Of a stretch of 64,000 bases of DNA, positions 25,349-33,121 are shown in pieces. Under the pieces are notes generated by a model that was not told the origin of the DNA, ran no database searches, and saw only the letters and a list, made by a program, of their open reading frames with translations. Position 1 is the stretch's first letter. Each line of letters starts with the position of its first letter. A program made the position numbers and the translations under genes. The stretch is from positions 1-64,000 of the forward strand of contig JAHJHI010000034.1 of NCBI GenBank assembly GCA_018824085.1. Direction: 5' to 3'. This stretch comes from Gammaproteobacteria bacterium. GTDB lineage: Bacteria > Pseudomonadota > Gammaproteobacteria > Burkholderiales > Rhodocyclaceae.

Positions 25349-25755
25349 CAGCGTTGCGCACGCCGGCCGCCTGCGCTGTCATGCTCGTCGTCATTCCGCT
25401 GCTGACGACGGCCTGCTCCGACGGCGCGGCGCCGCCGGACGCTCCCGTCGCGCTCCCGGCGAAGACTGCGCCGGACGACCATCCTGCCGACCGCTGGCTC
25501 GGTACGTGGCGAGGACCGGAGGGCACGTCGCTGCGGCTGTCCGGTGGCGCCGGGCGATACGACATCACGGTGCAGGATCTGGATGGCCCGCGGGGGTTCC
25601 GGGGAGTGGAGGCGGACGGGGGCATCCGCTTCGAGCGGAACGGAAGGCAAGTCGTGATCCGTGCGAGCGATGGCGCCGGAACAGGCATGAAATGGCTGGG
25701 TGACAAGTCTGACTGTCTGACGCTGCAGCCCGGGGAGGGCTACTGCCGGGATTGA
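25345..25755 (+). CDS. Small lipoprotein, last gene of the NO/FNR operon
   Basis: The protein has 136 residues with a lipoprotein signal: hydrophobic VMLVVIPLL followed by lipobox LTTAC (Cys24). The mature part has a Pro/Asp-rich linker, then a compact domain starting WLGTWRGPEGTSLRLSGG that resembles lipocalin-like or META-type small beta folds and contains two cysteines near the end. GTG overlaps the stop of the DUF364 gene. It is convergent with the OmpA-like gene. No function assigned. Confidence 0.68.
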   Translation: MTALRTPAACAVMLVVIPLLTTACSDGAAPPDAPVALPAKTAPDDHPADRWLGTWRGPEGTSLRLSGGAGRYDITVQDLDGPRGFRGVEADGGIRFERNGRQVVIRASDGAGTGMKWLGDKSDCLTLQPGEGYCRD

Positions 25756-25797
25756 CGCGGGCCTGCGTCGCGCGTCGTCGCGGGACCGGTTTGTGGC

Positions 25798-25826
25798 GCG
25801 CCGGCCGGCCGGAGGCAGACCGGCGC
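25798..25826. terminator. Inverted repeat between convergent genes
   Basis: GCGCCGG (25798-25804) and CCGGCGC (25820-25826) could pair around a 15-base loop in the 77-base spacer between two converging genes. There is no T-tract on either side, so termination would have to be weak or Rho-assisted. Confidence 0.3.
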
Positions 25827-25832
25827 GAACCT

Positions 25833-26483
25833 TCATCGCTGCGGTTCGGCGACGAAGATTTCGACGCGGCGATTGCGGGAGCGGCCGCTTTCAGTGCCAT
25901 TGTCGGCGACCGGTTCGTGCGAACCGCGACCATCGATCGCGATGCGGTTCGGGCTCACGCCGCGGTCGGTGAGGTACTGGCGCGTGCCTGCCGCGCGGTT
26001 GACCGACAGCGGATTGTTGATCGCGTCGCTGCCGGTACTGTCCGTGTGGCCGATGATGCGCACTTCGGTGTTCGGGTTCGCGTTCAGCGTCTGCGCGAAG
26101 CGGTCGAGCACCGGACGGAAGTTGGATTTGATGTCGGCACGGCCGACGTCGAAGGAAATGTCGCTCGGAATGTCCAGCCGCAACTGGTTGTCCGGGGTCT
26201 GCACGACGCCTACGCCGGTGCCGGCGGTCGCCTGTTCCATTGCACGCTTCTGTTCTTCCATGCGTTGCGACCAGATGTAGGTGCCGATGCCGCCCACTGC
26301 TGCGCCGAGCAGCGCGCCGCCACGCGTCGCGCCGCCGCTGCCGCCGACCGAACTGCCGAGTGCCGCGCCGGCCGCTGCGCCGACACCGGTGCCGATCGCC
26401 GTGCGCTTCTGGGTGTCGGACATGTTGGCGCAACCGGTGAGCGCCAGCGTGCCTGCCGTGAGGAGTACGAGGGTTCTTTTCAT
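25833..26483 (-). CDS. OmpA-family lipoprotein (YiaD-like)
   Basis: The protein has 216 residues with lipobox LALTGC (Cys18). A glycine-rich segment (about 31-67, GTGVGAAAGAALGSSVGG and on) can form a membrane-inserting hairpin, as in YiaD and Pal-like proteins. The C-terminal OmpA peptidoglycan-binding domain (about 100-216) shows IIGHTDSTGSD, LSVNRA and SGRSRNRRVEI, with the Asp and Arg that bind diaminopimelate. It anchors the outer membrane to the wall. AAGGA lies about 10 bases before the ATG. Confidence 0.85.
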   Translation of the reverse strand: MKRTLVLLTAGTLALTGCANMSDTQKRTAIGTGVGAAAGAALGSSVGGSGGATRGGALLGAAVGGIGTYIWSQRMEEQKRAMEQATAGTGVGVVQTPDNQLRLDIPSDISFDVGRADIKSNFRPVLDRFAQTLNANPNTEVRIIGHTDSTGSDAINNPLSVNRAAGTRQYLTDRGVSPNRIAIDGRGSHEPVADNGTESGRSRNRRVEIFVAEPQR

Positions 26484-26955
26484 GGTCTTTTTTCCTTATG
26501 GATTGCAGTGCCGCGGGGCAGCCGGAATGACGGCTCCGCGAACACGGACTGGCGCCGCGCAAGGCCGGCATCCGTGGTGACATCTCAACGCACGACAAGG
26601 GCGATCTGCCGACCGCGATGACTCTCCGCCGCGCGCCGGCCGCAACAAAGGTCGCCGGATTGCCGGAGCCTGTTCATCGGACGAATGTCTGCTGCCCCGT
26701 GTGCGAGAGCGGGATTGCGATGTTCAACCGCACTTGCGTCAGACAGCGGAACCGGGCGATGCGTTCGCGCCACCGTTGCGCCGGTGTCGTGGCAAGGCTT
26801 GACGCGCATGTGTGGCCGGCAGGTGTCGGCATTTCTGACATCCGGCGCCGCAGCGGACGTGCTTCGGTATCCGGATCAAGGGCTTGCCGCGATGGCATTG
26901 ATGTTGCTCTGCCCCGCTCGATCACCCGATATCCGTTCATGACAGGAGCCGTAAC
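26484..26955. other. 472-base intergenic region between divergent OmpA-like and PEP-CTERM genes
   Basis: No convincing gene is present; short frames here have no family features or ribosome sites. The left edge holds the leader of the OmpA-like gene. The right end holds a sigma-54 promoter (26893-26908) for the PEP-CTERM gene. The middle probably holds activator sites: TGTCGGCATTTCTGACA (26824-26840) has near-symmetrical ends and is about 55-70 bases before the promoter, a usual distance for an enhancer, but this is only suggestive. Confidence 0.5.
26893..26908 (+). promoter_or_regulatory. Sigma-54 (-24/-12) promoter of the PEP-CTERM gene
   Basis: TGGCAT-TGATG-TTGCT matches the RpoN consensus TGGCAY-N5-TTGCW at every defined position, with exactly 10 bases between GG and GC. 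Transcription would start near 26919, giving a leader of about 37 bases before the ATG at 26956, which has AGGAG as its ribosome site. Many PEP-CTERM genes are controlled by the PrsK-PrsR two-component system acting with RpoN. Confidence 0.72.
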
Positions 26956-27765
26956 ATGAAAATCGTCCCGTTCGCCGTGTCGCTCGGGCTTGCCGCCGTC
27001 GCTGCAAACGCTCACGCCGCGGCGCCCGCACCCGTTGCAACCTGGGGTTTCAACAACACGCTGGCTGCGAACGAAGCCGGCGCGCCGGCGCTGACCGCGA
27101 TCGACCCGCTGGGTGCCAGCGGTTTTGTCATGGATACCGTGTTCGGGGAGTCGCGCTGGGTCTGGCGTTTCGACGGCAATCGCACGCCGAGCGAACAGGC
27201 CGGCCTGTCGGTCGATACGAGCGGCTTGCTGGATGGCGACAATGCGTATTCGGTCGACATCGTGTTCCAGTTCGAGAGCAACGATTCGACCTGGGAACAC
27301 GTGCTCGGCGTGTCCAACCGGCAAAGCGACAACGCGCTCTATGTCGAGCCGGGCAACCATCTGCAGGTGTGGCCGACCGGCGGCGGGCCGACGGCGTTCA
27401 CCTTCGGCGAGTATCACCGCGTGACGATGACCAATCGCGGCGACGGCACGGTGACGGCCTATATGGACGGCATATTCCAGTTCGACCTGACCACGACGTC
27501 AATGGATTTCAGCGCCTACGCGGCGGCCAACCCGTCGCGCCTGATCCACTTCTTCGCGGACAACCTGACGGGCGGGGGACAGAGCGAATTCGCCGACGGA
27601 CGTGTCGCGCTGATCCGCCTCTACGACATCGAACTGAGCGGCGGCGAGGTGGGTGAACTGCCGCCGCTGCCGGCCGTGCCGGAGCCCGGCTCGCTGGCCA
27701 TGATGCTGGCCGGCGGCGCGCTGGTGGCGGCGGTGTCGCGCCGTCGCCGCAAGCAGGCGGTCTGA
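26956..27765 (+). CDS. PEP-CTERM sorting-domain protein with LamG-like domain
   Basis: The protein has 269 residues with a signal peptide (cleavage near NAHAA, about residue 22). Residues about 25-230 look like a concanavalin/LamG jelly-roll domain (ATWGFNNTL opening, VTMTNRGDGTVTAYMDG, VALIRLYDIELS end). The C-terminus is a complete PEP-CTERM tag: VPEPGSLAMMLAGGALVAAV followed by a basic cluster RRRRK. Exosortase would process it for export to the surface or exopolysaccharide. No exosortase gene is in the window. It sits behind a sigma-54 promoter. Confidence 0.87.
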   Translation: MKIVPFAVSLGLAAVAANAHAAAPAPVATWGFNNTLAANEAGAPALTAIDPLGASGFVMDTVFGESRWVWRFDGNRTPSEQAGLSVDTSGLLDGDNAYSVDIVFQFESNDSTWEHVLGVSNRQSDNALYVEPGNHLQVWPTGGGPTAFTFGEYHRVTMTNRGDGTVTAYMDGIFQFDLTTTSMDFSAYAAANPSRLIHFFADNLTGGGQSEFADGRVALIRLYDIELSGGEVGELPPLPAVPEPGSLAMMLAGGALVAAVSRRRRKQAV

Positions 27766-27787
27766 GGCGCCGCTGGAGGAGGCCGGT

Positions 27788-28156
27788 CTACCAGTTGCCG
27801 ATCGACTTGATGTAGGCGACGAGTTCCCAGATTTCCTCCTGCGTGAATACCTCGCCCCAGGGCGGCATCGGTGTTGCGCCCTTTCCGCCGTCGCGGATCG
27901 TGTTGTAGACGTACTCGGCTTCCAGTCCTTCGCGCTCGATGAACAGCGCGGGCTGGTGGCCGTGGCAGTAGTCTGCGCACGTCGACTGGAAGCGGCCGAG
28001 TCCGGCCTTGATGCGAGCGGGGTCGGCCAGGTCGAACGGCGCCGCGCCGGCGCTGTCCTGCGCATCGGCCGCCGGTTCGGGGAGCACGGCGTTGAATGCC
28101 ATCGCCGACGCCATGCCGCCCATCAGGGCGGCGAACAGTGATGTCTTGATCTTCAT
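27788..28156 (-). CDS. Small c-type cytochrome with CxxxCH heme motif
   Basis: Periplasmic monoheme cytochrome c of 122 residues with a signal peptide (about 1-22). The heme site is CADYCH (Cys60, Cys64, His65): three residues separate the cysteines instead of two. I checked this in the nucleotide sequence, and it is followed by the usual glycine. The distal ligand is probably Met97 in PMPPWG, and the C-terminal helix EEIWELVAYIKSIG is typical of class I cytochromes. It lies 78 bases downstream of the PQQ dehydrogenase gene and is probably its electron acceptor. Confidence 0.82.
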   Translation of the reverse strand: MKIKTSLFAALMGGMASAMAFNAVLPEPAADAQDSAGAAPFDLADPARIKAGLGRFQSTCADYCHGHQPALFIEREGLEAEYVYNTIRDGGKGATPMPPWGEVFTQEEIWELVAYIKSIGNW

Positions 28157-28234
28157 GATTGTCCGTACGGGAATTCGGGTGGAACGCGGAAGCGGCGCGA
28201 CGGTTCAGGCCGCGCCGCTTCCGCTGCGTCAGCT

Positions 28235-30223
28235 TCAGTCGACCTGCACGGCGACCAGTTCGGCCGGCAGGCCGGCGCCACCGATCGGCACGATGACGTA
28301 CTGCCGCCCGCCTGCACGGTAGGTCATCAGCGCGCCGAACGCGGCCCCCGGCAGCTTCAGCTCGCCGAGCACGTCACCGGTGCGCACGTCGTGCGCATAC
28401 AGATAGGGCTCCTTCTCGTCGGCGGTGGCCTGGGTGACCAGCGCATTGCCGCGCGAGGACAGGCCGATGACGCTGTTCGTGCCTTCGGGGGCGAGGAAGA
28501 GCACGTCGTCGGTCAGCGCGATGAAGCTCTCGCGCGGCACGCCGACGCGCTCCAGCTTCAGGTCCTTGATCGCCGGGTGGTCGACCGGGCCCTTGCCCGC
28601 CGGTACGCGCCACAGGTGCTTGCCGGTATTCATGTCGATCGCGGTGACCGTGGAGAAGGGCGGCTTGAACAGCGGCAGCCCCTGCGGGCCGCCCACGCCG
28701 GCCCAGGTGCCGGTGTAGGCGTAGACGCCCTCGTTCTCCTTCTTCACCTTGATGCCGAACGGAATGGTGAAGGACGGCACGTACAGCACGTTGCGCTTCG
28801 GATTGAACGCAGCGCCCGCCCAGCTGGCGCCACCGAGCACGCCCGGTACCTGCAGCGTGCCCGCCTTGTTCAGCGTCGGCGGCGTGTAGAGCGGGCCGTA
28901 GTTGTATCGCGACAGGATCTTCTTCGCCTCGGCCTTCAGTTGCGGCGTCAGGTCGATCAGGTCGTCCTCGGTGACGCCCTGTTGCACGAAGGGTGCCGGT
29001 ACCGTCGGGAAGGGCTGGGTCGGCGACGACCGTTCGCCCGGCACGGTGGATTGCGGAACGGCGCGTTCCTCGATCGGCCACACCGGCTCGCCGGTACGAC
29101 GGTCGAACGTGAACACGAAGCCCTGCTTGGTCACCTGCGCGAGCGCCTTGATCTTCTTGCCGTTGACGGTGAGATCCATCAGGTTGGGGGCGGTCGGCAG
29201 GTCGTAGTCCCACAGGCCGTGGTGAACGATCTGCTGGTACCAGGCAATCTTGCCGCTCTTCGCGTCGAGTGCCACGACCGATTCGCCGAACAGGCCGTCA
29301 CCCTTGCGGTGGCCGCCGTAGAAGTCATTGGTCGGCGTGGAGAACGGCAGGTAGACCAGGCCGAGTTCTTCGTCGCAGCTCGGGCGCGCCCACATGTTGG
29401 CGCCGCCGGCGCTTTTCCACGAGTCTTCTTCCCAGGTTTCGTTGCCCTGCTGGCCCTTCTGCGGCGGTTGTTCGAAGTGCCACACGCGTTTGCCGGTGCG
29501 CACGTCGAAGGCCTGGATGTCACCCGGCGGATGGTATTTCATCGGCTGGCGGCCGATGGCGAACGAGTCGAGCACGGCCAGGCTGGGTACCACGGTGTTG
29601 CCGCAAACGATGGGCGGCGACGTGAGCGAGATCAGCGAACGGTCGACATGACGGCGCAGGCCCTTGGTCAGGTCGAGGCGACCCTTGTCGCCCCAGCTCT
29701 CGACCGGCTTTCCGGTGGTGGCGTCCAGCGCGATCAGGTAGCCGTCGCCGGTGCCGACGAGAATGCGCTTGTCCTTGCCCTCGGCCCAGTAGCTCAGGCC
29801 GCGGCTGATGAAGCCGAGATTGGGCGGCGTGCCTTCGATATAGGCTTTCGGGTCGTAGGACCACAAGGTCTTGCCGGTTGCGCCGTCGATCGCCGACACC
29901 GTGCTCATCGGCGAGCTGGAGTACAGGATGCCGTCGATCGCAAGCGGCGTTGACTGGTTGACCCAGGTGCGCAGTTCCGGGTTGTCGATCGGAATCCGGT
30001 TGTCCGGCATGGCCCAGCGCCAGGCCACTTTCATCGACTTCACGCTGGCCGCGGACACCTTGCCGCCGCCCAGATAGCGCGAGCCGGCCTTGTCGCCGTT
30101 GTACTCCGTCCAGTCACCGTTGCCGGCCGCAGCCGCCAGTGGTGCGGCACCGATCAGGATGGAAAGCCAGAGTGCTTTCCGTGTGGTGCGGGACGGTTTT
30201 CCCGCGGTTTCTGGCATCGCCAT
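28235..30223 (-). CDS. PQQ-dependent dehydrogenase (soluble quinoprotein)
   Basis: Periplasmic quinoprotein of 662 residues with a signal peptide (KALWLSILIGAAPLAAAA). Eight-bladed propeller features include DWTEYNGDKAGSRY at the start, VSAIDGATGKTLWSYDP, GGANMWARPSCDEE and HHGLWDYDLPTAPN with the catalytic-acid region. Motifs such as VPGERSSPTQPFP resemble the glucose/quinate dehydrogenase branch more than methanol dehydrogenase, and no adjacent Cys-Cys pair is seen. The ATG at 30223 is chosen because GGAGAGGGG lies just before it; an upstream ATG at 30238 lies at the edge of that site. Substrate is unknown (a sugar, alcohol or polyol). Electrons likely pass to the cytochrome at 27788. Confidence 0.88.
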   Translation of the reverse strand: MAMPETAGKPSRTTRKALWLSILIGAAPLAAAAGNGDWTEYNGDKAGSRYLGGGKVSAASVKSMKVAWRWAMPDNRIPIDNPELRTWVNQSTPLAIDGILYSSSPMSTVSAIDGATGKTLWSYDPKAYIEGTPPNLGFISRGLSYWAEGKDKRILVGTGDGYLIALDATTGKPVESWGDKGRLDLTKGLRRHVDRSLISLTSPPIVCGNTVVPSLAVLDSFAIGRQPMKYHPPGDIQAFDVRTGKRVWHFEQPPQKGQQGNETWEEDSWKSAGGANMWARPSCDEELGLVYLPFSTPTNDFYGGHRKGDGLFGESVVALDAKSGKIAWYQQIVHHGLWDYDLPTAPNLMDLTVNGKKIKALAQVTKQGFVFTFDRRTGEPVWPIEERAVPQSTVPGERSSPTQPFPTVPAPFVQQGVTEDDLIDLTPQLKAEAKKILSRYNYGPLYTPPTLNKAGTLQVPGVLGGASWAGAAFNPKRNVLYVPSFTIPFGIKVKKENEGVYAYTGTWAGVGGPQGLPLFKPPFSTVTAIDMNTGKHLWRVPAGKGPVDHPAIKDLKLERVGVPRESFIALTDDVLFLAPEGTNSVIGLSSRGNALVTQATADEKEPYLYAHDVRTGDVLGELKLPGAAFGALMTYRAGGRQYVIVPIGGAGLPAELVAVQVD

Positions 30224-30369
30224 GATTCCCCTCTCCATTTACTTGTCAGGATGCTCTGTTGGCGCGTGGCGACAGCCGCCAGCGCATGGCAGACCCTGCA
30301 AGATCGGTGCCGAGGGGTTTCCGGGAAATGCTCCCGGCATGTGACGGGAAAGGCGCCGGCAAGATACGG

Positions 30370-30411
30370 GTGTCTCGGCGGGCGGCGCCTGCGTCGAGAC
30401 GATTGTCTCGA
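30370..30411. promoter_or_regulatory. Shared GTGTCTCGGC / GTCGAGAC operator-like cluster, PQQ dehydrogenase side
   Basis: Upstream of the PQQ dehydrogenase are GTGTCTCGGC (30370-30379), GTCGAGAC (30393-30400) and GTCTCGA (30405-30411). The last two form the perfect inverted repeat TCGAGAC-GATT-GTCTCGA. The first two words recur in the same order upstream of the chemoreceptor gene (32904-32927). The elements lie about 150-190 bases before the start codon. Confidence 0.5.
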
Positions 30412-30454
30412 TGGTGCGCCGCTTCCGTCTCACTGCCGGCGGTGCCGGAAGGCA

Positions 30455-31159
30455 CTAGTCCCGGAAGGAACGCCAGCCGCTGATCATTGTGGAAACGATG
30501 CTCTGCCGGCTCATGATGTCCTCGCGCACGGCGGCGTAGACATGGACGATGACGAAGGTGATCAGCACCCACATGCCGAGCCGGTGCAGCGTGTGCACGA
30601 GCTGGCTGTCGCCGATGAAGGGCAGCACCCAGCCGAACACTGCGTCTGACCAGTGGCCGGCGCCCGCGCCTTCACTGTAGAGCGCGAAACCGCTGGCGAT
30701 CATGAACGCGCTGCCGAGCACGAACATGAAGAACATCATCGTCGCGGCGAGCGGATTGTGGCCGACGTATTTCTTCGGCTTGTCTTCCAGGAAGAAGTAC
30801 CAGCGCGCCTCGAACATCACCTCGCTCCACCAGGCGCCGCTGAGTAGCGGCGGACAGAAGATCTGGCGCGCGTGTTCGTTGCCGGCGAAGGCCCAGTAGA
30901 TGCGGCCGGCGAACGCGATGGCGAATACATAGCCGGCGGCGAAATGGGCGAAGCGCACATAGCCCATCAGATACATGCCGGGGTCCTCGCCCGGCAACTG
31001 CAGGAAAGGGGCGCCGATGAAGTAGCCGGTGGCCATCAGCGTCGTCATGGCCAGCACGGTGATCCAGTGCCAGATGCGCACCGGCGCCTCATAGACGTAG
31101 ACGGACGGCATGTTGCGGCCGTGGCGTTCGGCGATCTTCATCTGTTCGTGTGAAAGCAT
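30455..31159 (-). CDS. HyaC-type di-heme cytochrome b (Ni/Fe-hydrogenase b-type subunit family), orphan
   Basis: Membrane protein of 234 residues with four hydrophobic helices. Heme ligand candidates are His31 (RIWHW), His72 (RFAHFAAGYVFA), His189 or His192 (LVHTLHRLGMWV) and His206 (VHVYAAVRED), the pattern of the hydrogenase cytochrome b family HyaC/HupC. No hydrogenase structural or maturation genes are present. It is 36 bases downstream of the chemoreceptor gene on the same strand and upstream of the PQQ dehydrogenase unit. It probably links a periplasmic redox partner to quinone; which partner is unknown. Confidence 0.8.
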   Translation of the reverse strand: MLSHEQMKIAERHGRNMPSVYVYEAPVRIWHWITVLAMTTLMATGYFIGAPFLQLPGEDPGMYLMGYVRFAHFAAGYVFAIAFAGRIYWAFAGNEHARQIFCPPLLSGAWWSEVMFEARWYFFLEDKPKKYVGHNPLAATMMFFMFVLGSAFMIASGFALYSEGAGAGHWSDAVFGWVLPFIGDSQLVHTLHRLGMWVLITFVIVHVYAAVREDIMSRQSIVSTMISGWRSFRD

Positions 31160-31195
31160 GCGGGTTCCGATCGGGAAGGTGAATGGGCGCGCGGA

Positions 31196-32857
31196 TCAGG
31201 ATGCGGCAAGCATCTGCTCGGCCGTCACGCCGGCGCGCAGCGTGCCCCAGGTGCGTTCGCCGTGCCGGATCGGCAGCGCGATGTCGAAGTAGAGCGTGCC
31301 GTCGTCGGCGGCGTAGGGCTGCATGAGCAGCGGGCGTTCTGCGGCGGCGGCGCGCTGCGCGATGCCGGCGGGCGCCGGACAGGTGCCGAAGGCGTCGAGC
31401 ACGACGCCCTCGGCGTCCGTGACGAGTGCGTAGCGCAAGCCGGCCGGGTCATTGCGCAGGCTGGCGACGCTGCATGCCGGTCTTTGCCGCGCGCCGGTCC
31501 GGCTGGTGCCCGGCGTCAGGCCGTCTTCGTCTGCGTGAGAGAGGACGCAGTCGCCGAGGCTGGCGCTGCATGCGTCGCGATAGCGCGTGAGCACTGTCAC
31601 GACGGCCTCCAGCCGGTCCGACCCGACGCGGAAGGTGGACGCCAGGTCCTGGATGCGCTCGGTCGACCGGCTCACCTTGCCAAGATTGCGTTCGCCGTCG
31701 AGCATGAGGCGCGCAACCTCGTCGCAGCCTTCGTGAATGTCGCTCACCAGCGCGTGGATGCGTTCGTTGCTGTCGCCGAGGCTGCGGATCGCGTCGCCGG
31801 TCTGTGCGATCTGCCCGCCCATCGCCTCGTATTCCTCGACCATGTCGCCGAAGCGGCTCGACGCCTGGCGCACGGCGCCCGCCGTGTCGCGGATCTGGCT
31901 GTGCATGCCGCGCGTCTCGCTGCGCGTGCCGTCGACCAGATGGTTCATGCGCTCGATGTTCGCGCTGACCGCCAGCGTTGCCGACTTGACCTGTTCGGAC
32001 AGCGAGCGCACCTCGTCCGCGACCACGGCAAACCCGCGCCCGCTGTCGCCGGCGCGCGACGCCTCGATCGATGCGTTCAGCGCCAGCAGATTGGTCTGGT
32101 CGGAAATGCTGCTGATGATCTGCACCACCTGGCCGATCTCTCCCGACTGGCGCTCCAGCTGCTCGACCATGCTGTTGAAGGCGTCCAGGCGCGCTTCGAA
32201 AGCGTCCACGCCGGTGGCGGCCGACTGCAGTTCCTCGAGCGAGATGCGCGCGGACTGAAGGTGCCGCCGGGTGGCTTCGTCGAGGTCGTTGGCGTGGCTG
32301 CGTGCGCTGTCGACAGCGCTGCGCGAGGTGCCGCTGGCGGCGAACACCTGCTCCGCGAGCTGTCGCTGGCTCTGCGCCAGATGGGCGGTGTCGCGCAGCG
32401 AGCGCGTCAGGTGGGCGGTGTGGCAGGCCGCGCCCAGCGTGCCGCGGCGAACCCGGAACACCATGTCGCGCACGCGTCCGTCGCGTTCGGCGATGAGCCG
32501 GCTGATGGCCTTCACCGGCGAGCCTTCCGGCAACACGAACTCGCTCGACAGGTCATTCACGTCGCGTCCGGTGTCGGCCAGCGCGTCGGCCATCAGCGCG
32601 ATGGTGCGGTCCATCTGGCGGATGTAGAGCGCGTCGGCGCAGGCGATCAGGGCGCCCGCGGCGCAGGCCAGCAGCGTCGCCGCCCGCGGGTCTATCAGCC
32701 CGGACCACGCGAAGGCGCCGAAGATCGCGAAGAACAGCGCGCAGAAGCCGAATGTGCCGATGGACAGGCGGTTCGATCGATGCAGTTCGACCCGTGCAAC
32801 GGGGGGCGGTGCCTGCTCGGCAAGCCGGTCGGCCACGCGGGTGGCGGCATTCGTCAT
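31196..32857 (-). CDS. Methyl-accepting chemotaxis protein with C-terminal sensor-like domain
   Basis: The protein has 553 residues. Two membrane helices lie near residues 30-80 with almost no periplasmic loop, followed by a HAMP-like linker. The signalling hairpin runs about 140-410, with the tip [20 protein letters not shown] and [19 protein letters not shown]. Unusually, about 110 residues follow the signalling domain: a [19 protein letters not shown] segment and a small domain ending [17 protein letters not shown], like C-terminal sensory modules of some soluble receptors. The ATG at 32857 is used because AAAGGGA precedes it at good distance. Confidence 0.82.
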   Translation of the reverse strand: MTNAATRVADRLAEQAPPPVARVELHRSNRLSIGTFGFCALFFAIFGAFAWSGLIDPRAATLLACAAGALIACADALYIRQMDRTIALMADALADTGRDVNDLSSEFVLPEGSPVKAISRLIAERDGRVRDMVFRVRRGTLGAACHTAHLTRSLRDTAHLAQSQRQLAEQVFAASGTSRSAVDSARSHANDLDEATRRHLQSARISLEELQSAATGVDAFEARLDAFNSMVEQLERQSGEIGQVVQIISSISDQTNLLALNASIEASRAGDSGRGFAVVADEVRSLSEQVKSATLAVSANIERMNHLVDGTRSETRGMHSQIRDTAGAVRQASSRFGDMVEEYEAMGGQIAQTGDAIRSLGDSNERIHALVSDIHEGCDEVARLMLDGERNLGKVSRSTERIQDLASTFRVGSDRLEAVVTVLTRYRDACSASLGDCVLSHADEDGLTPGTSRTGARQRPACSVASLRNDPAGLRYALVTDAEGVVLDAFGTCPAPAGIAQRAAAAERPLLMQPYAADDGTLYFDIALPIRHGERTWGTLRAGVTAEQMLAAS

Positions 32858-32903
32858 GGGCATCCCTTTCAGTGCGGTTGGAGAAGGGCGGCCGGACCGC
32901 AAA

Positions 32904-32927
32904 GTGTCTCGGCACCGGAGTCGAGAC
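32904..32927. promoter_or_regulatory. Shared GTGTCTCGGC / GTCGAGAC operator-like cluster, chemoreceptor side
   Basis: GTGTCTCGGC (32904-32913) and GTCGAGAC (32920-32927) lie 47-70 bases before the chemoreceptor ATG. GTCTCG and CGAGAC form an inverted repeat with a 10-base spacer. The same two words in the same order occur upstream of the PQQ dehydrogenase at 30370-30400, 2.5 kb away. Confidence 0.5.
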
Positions 32928-33099
32928 TGACTACGGCGCGGATTCGCCGGGCTTTAGTCGATCGGCATGTCACGGAGGGCGTTACAGATGGCCGTTCATG
33001 GCCGCGTGAACGGCGCAGCCACGCGCTTTGCGCGGCGCTGTCCGGCGTCGGTGTGCAGGAGGAGGTGGCGCCGTCGATCCGTGTCAGACGGACAGTGGT

Positions 33100-33116
33100 G
33101 CCCGCGCGGCGCGGGC
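33100..33116 (-). terminator. GC-rich hairpin after the NAGGN operon
   Basis: GCCCGCG-CGG-CGCGGGC forms a perfect 7-bp stem with a 3-base loop, 6 bases beyond the stop codon of the M42 peptidase gene. The position suits a terminator or 3' mRNA stabiliser; there is no T-tract. Confidence 0.4.
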
Positions 33117-33121
33117 GCCGC

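Noticed and set aside
26618-26959. A 113-codon frame in the 472-base gap before the PEP-CTERM gene
   Set aside because: It has no ribosome site or family features, and it crosses a sigma-54 promoter and the next start codon.
28235-30223. Lanthanide-dependent methanol dehydrogenase (XoxF) for the PQQ enzyme
   Set aside because: The Asp two residues after the catalytic-region Asp (WDYD) looks like the XoxF marker, but glucose and quinate-type enzymes also have a WDxD-LP pattern, and other motifs (PGERSSPTQPFP) match that branch. There is no adjacent Cys pair.
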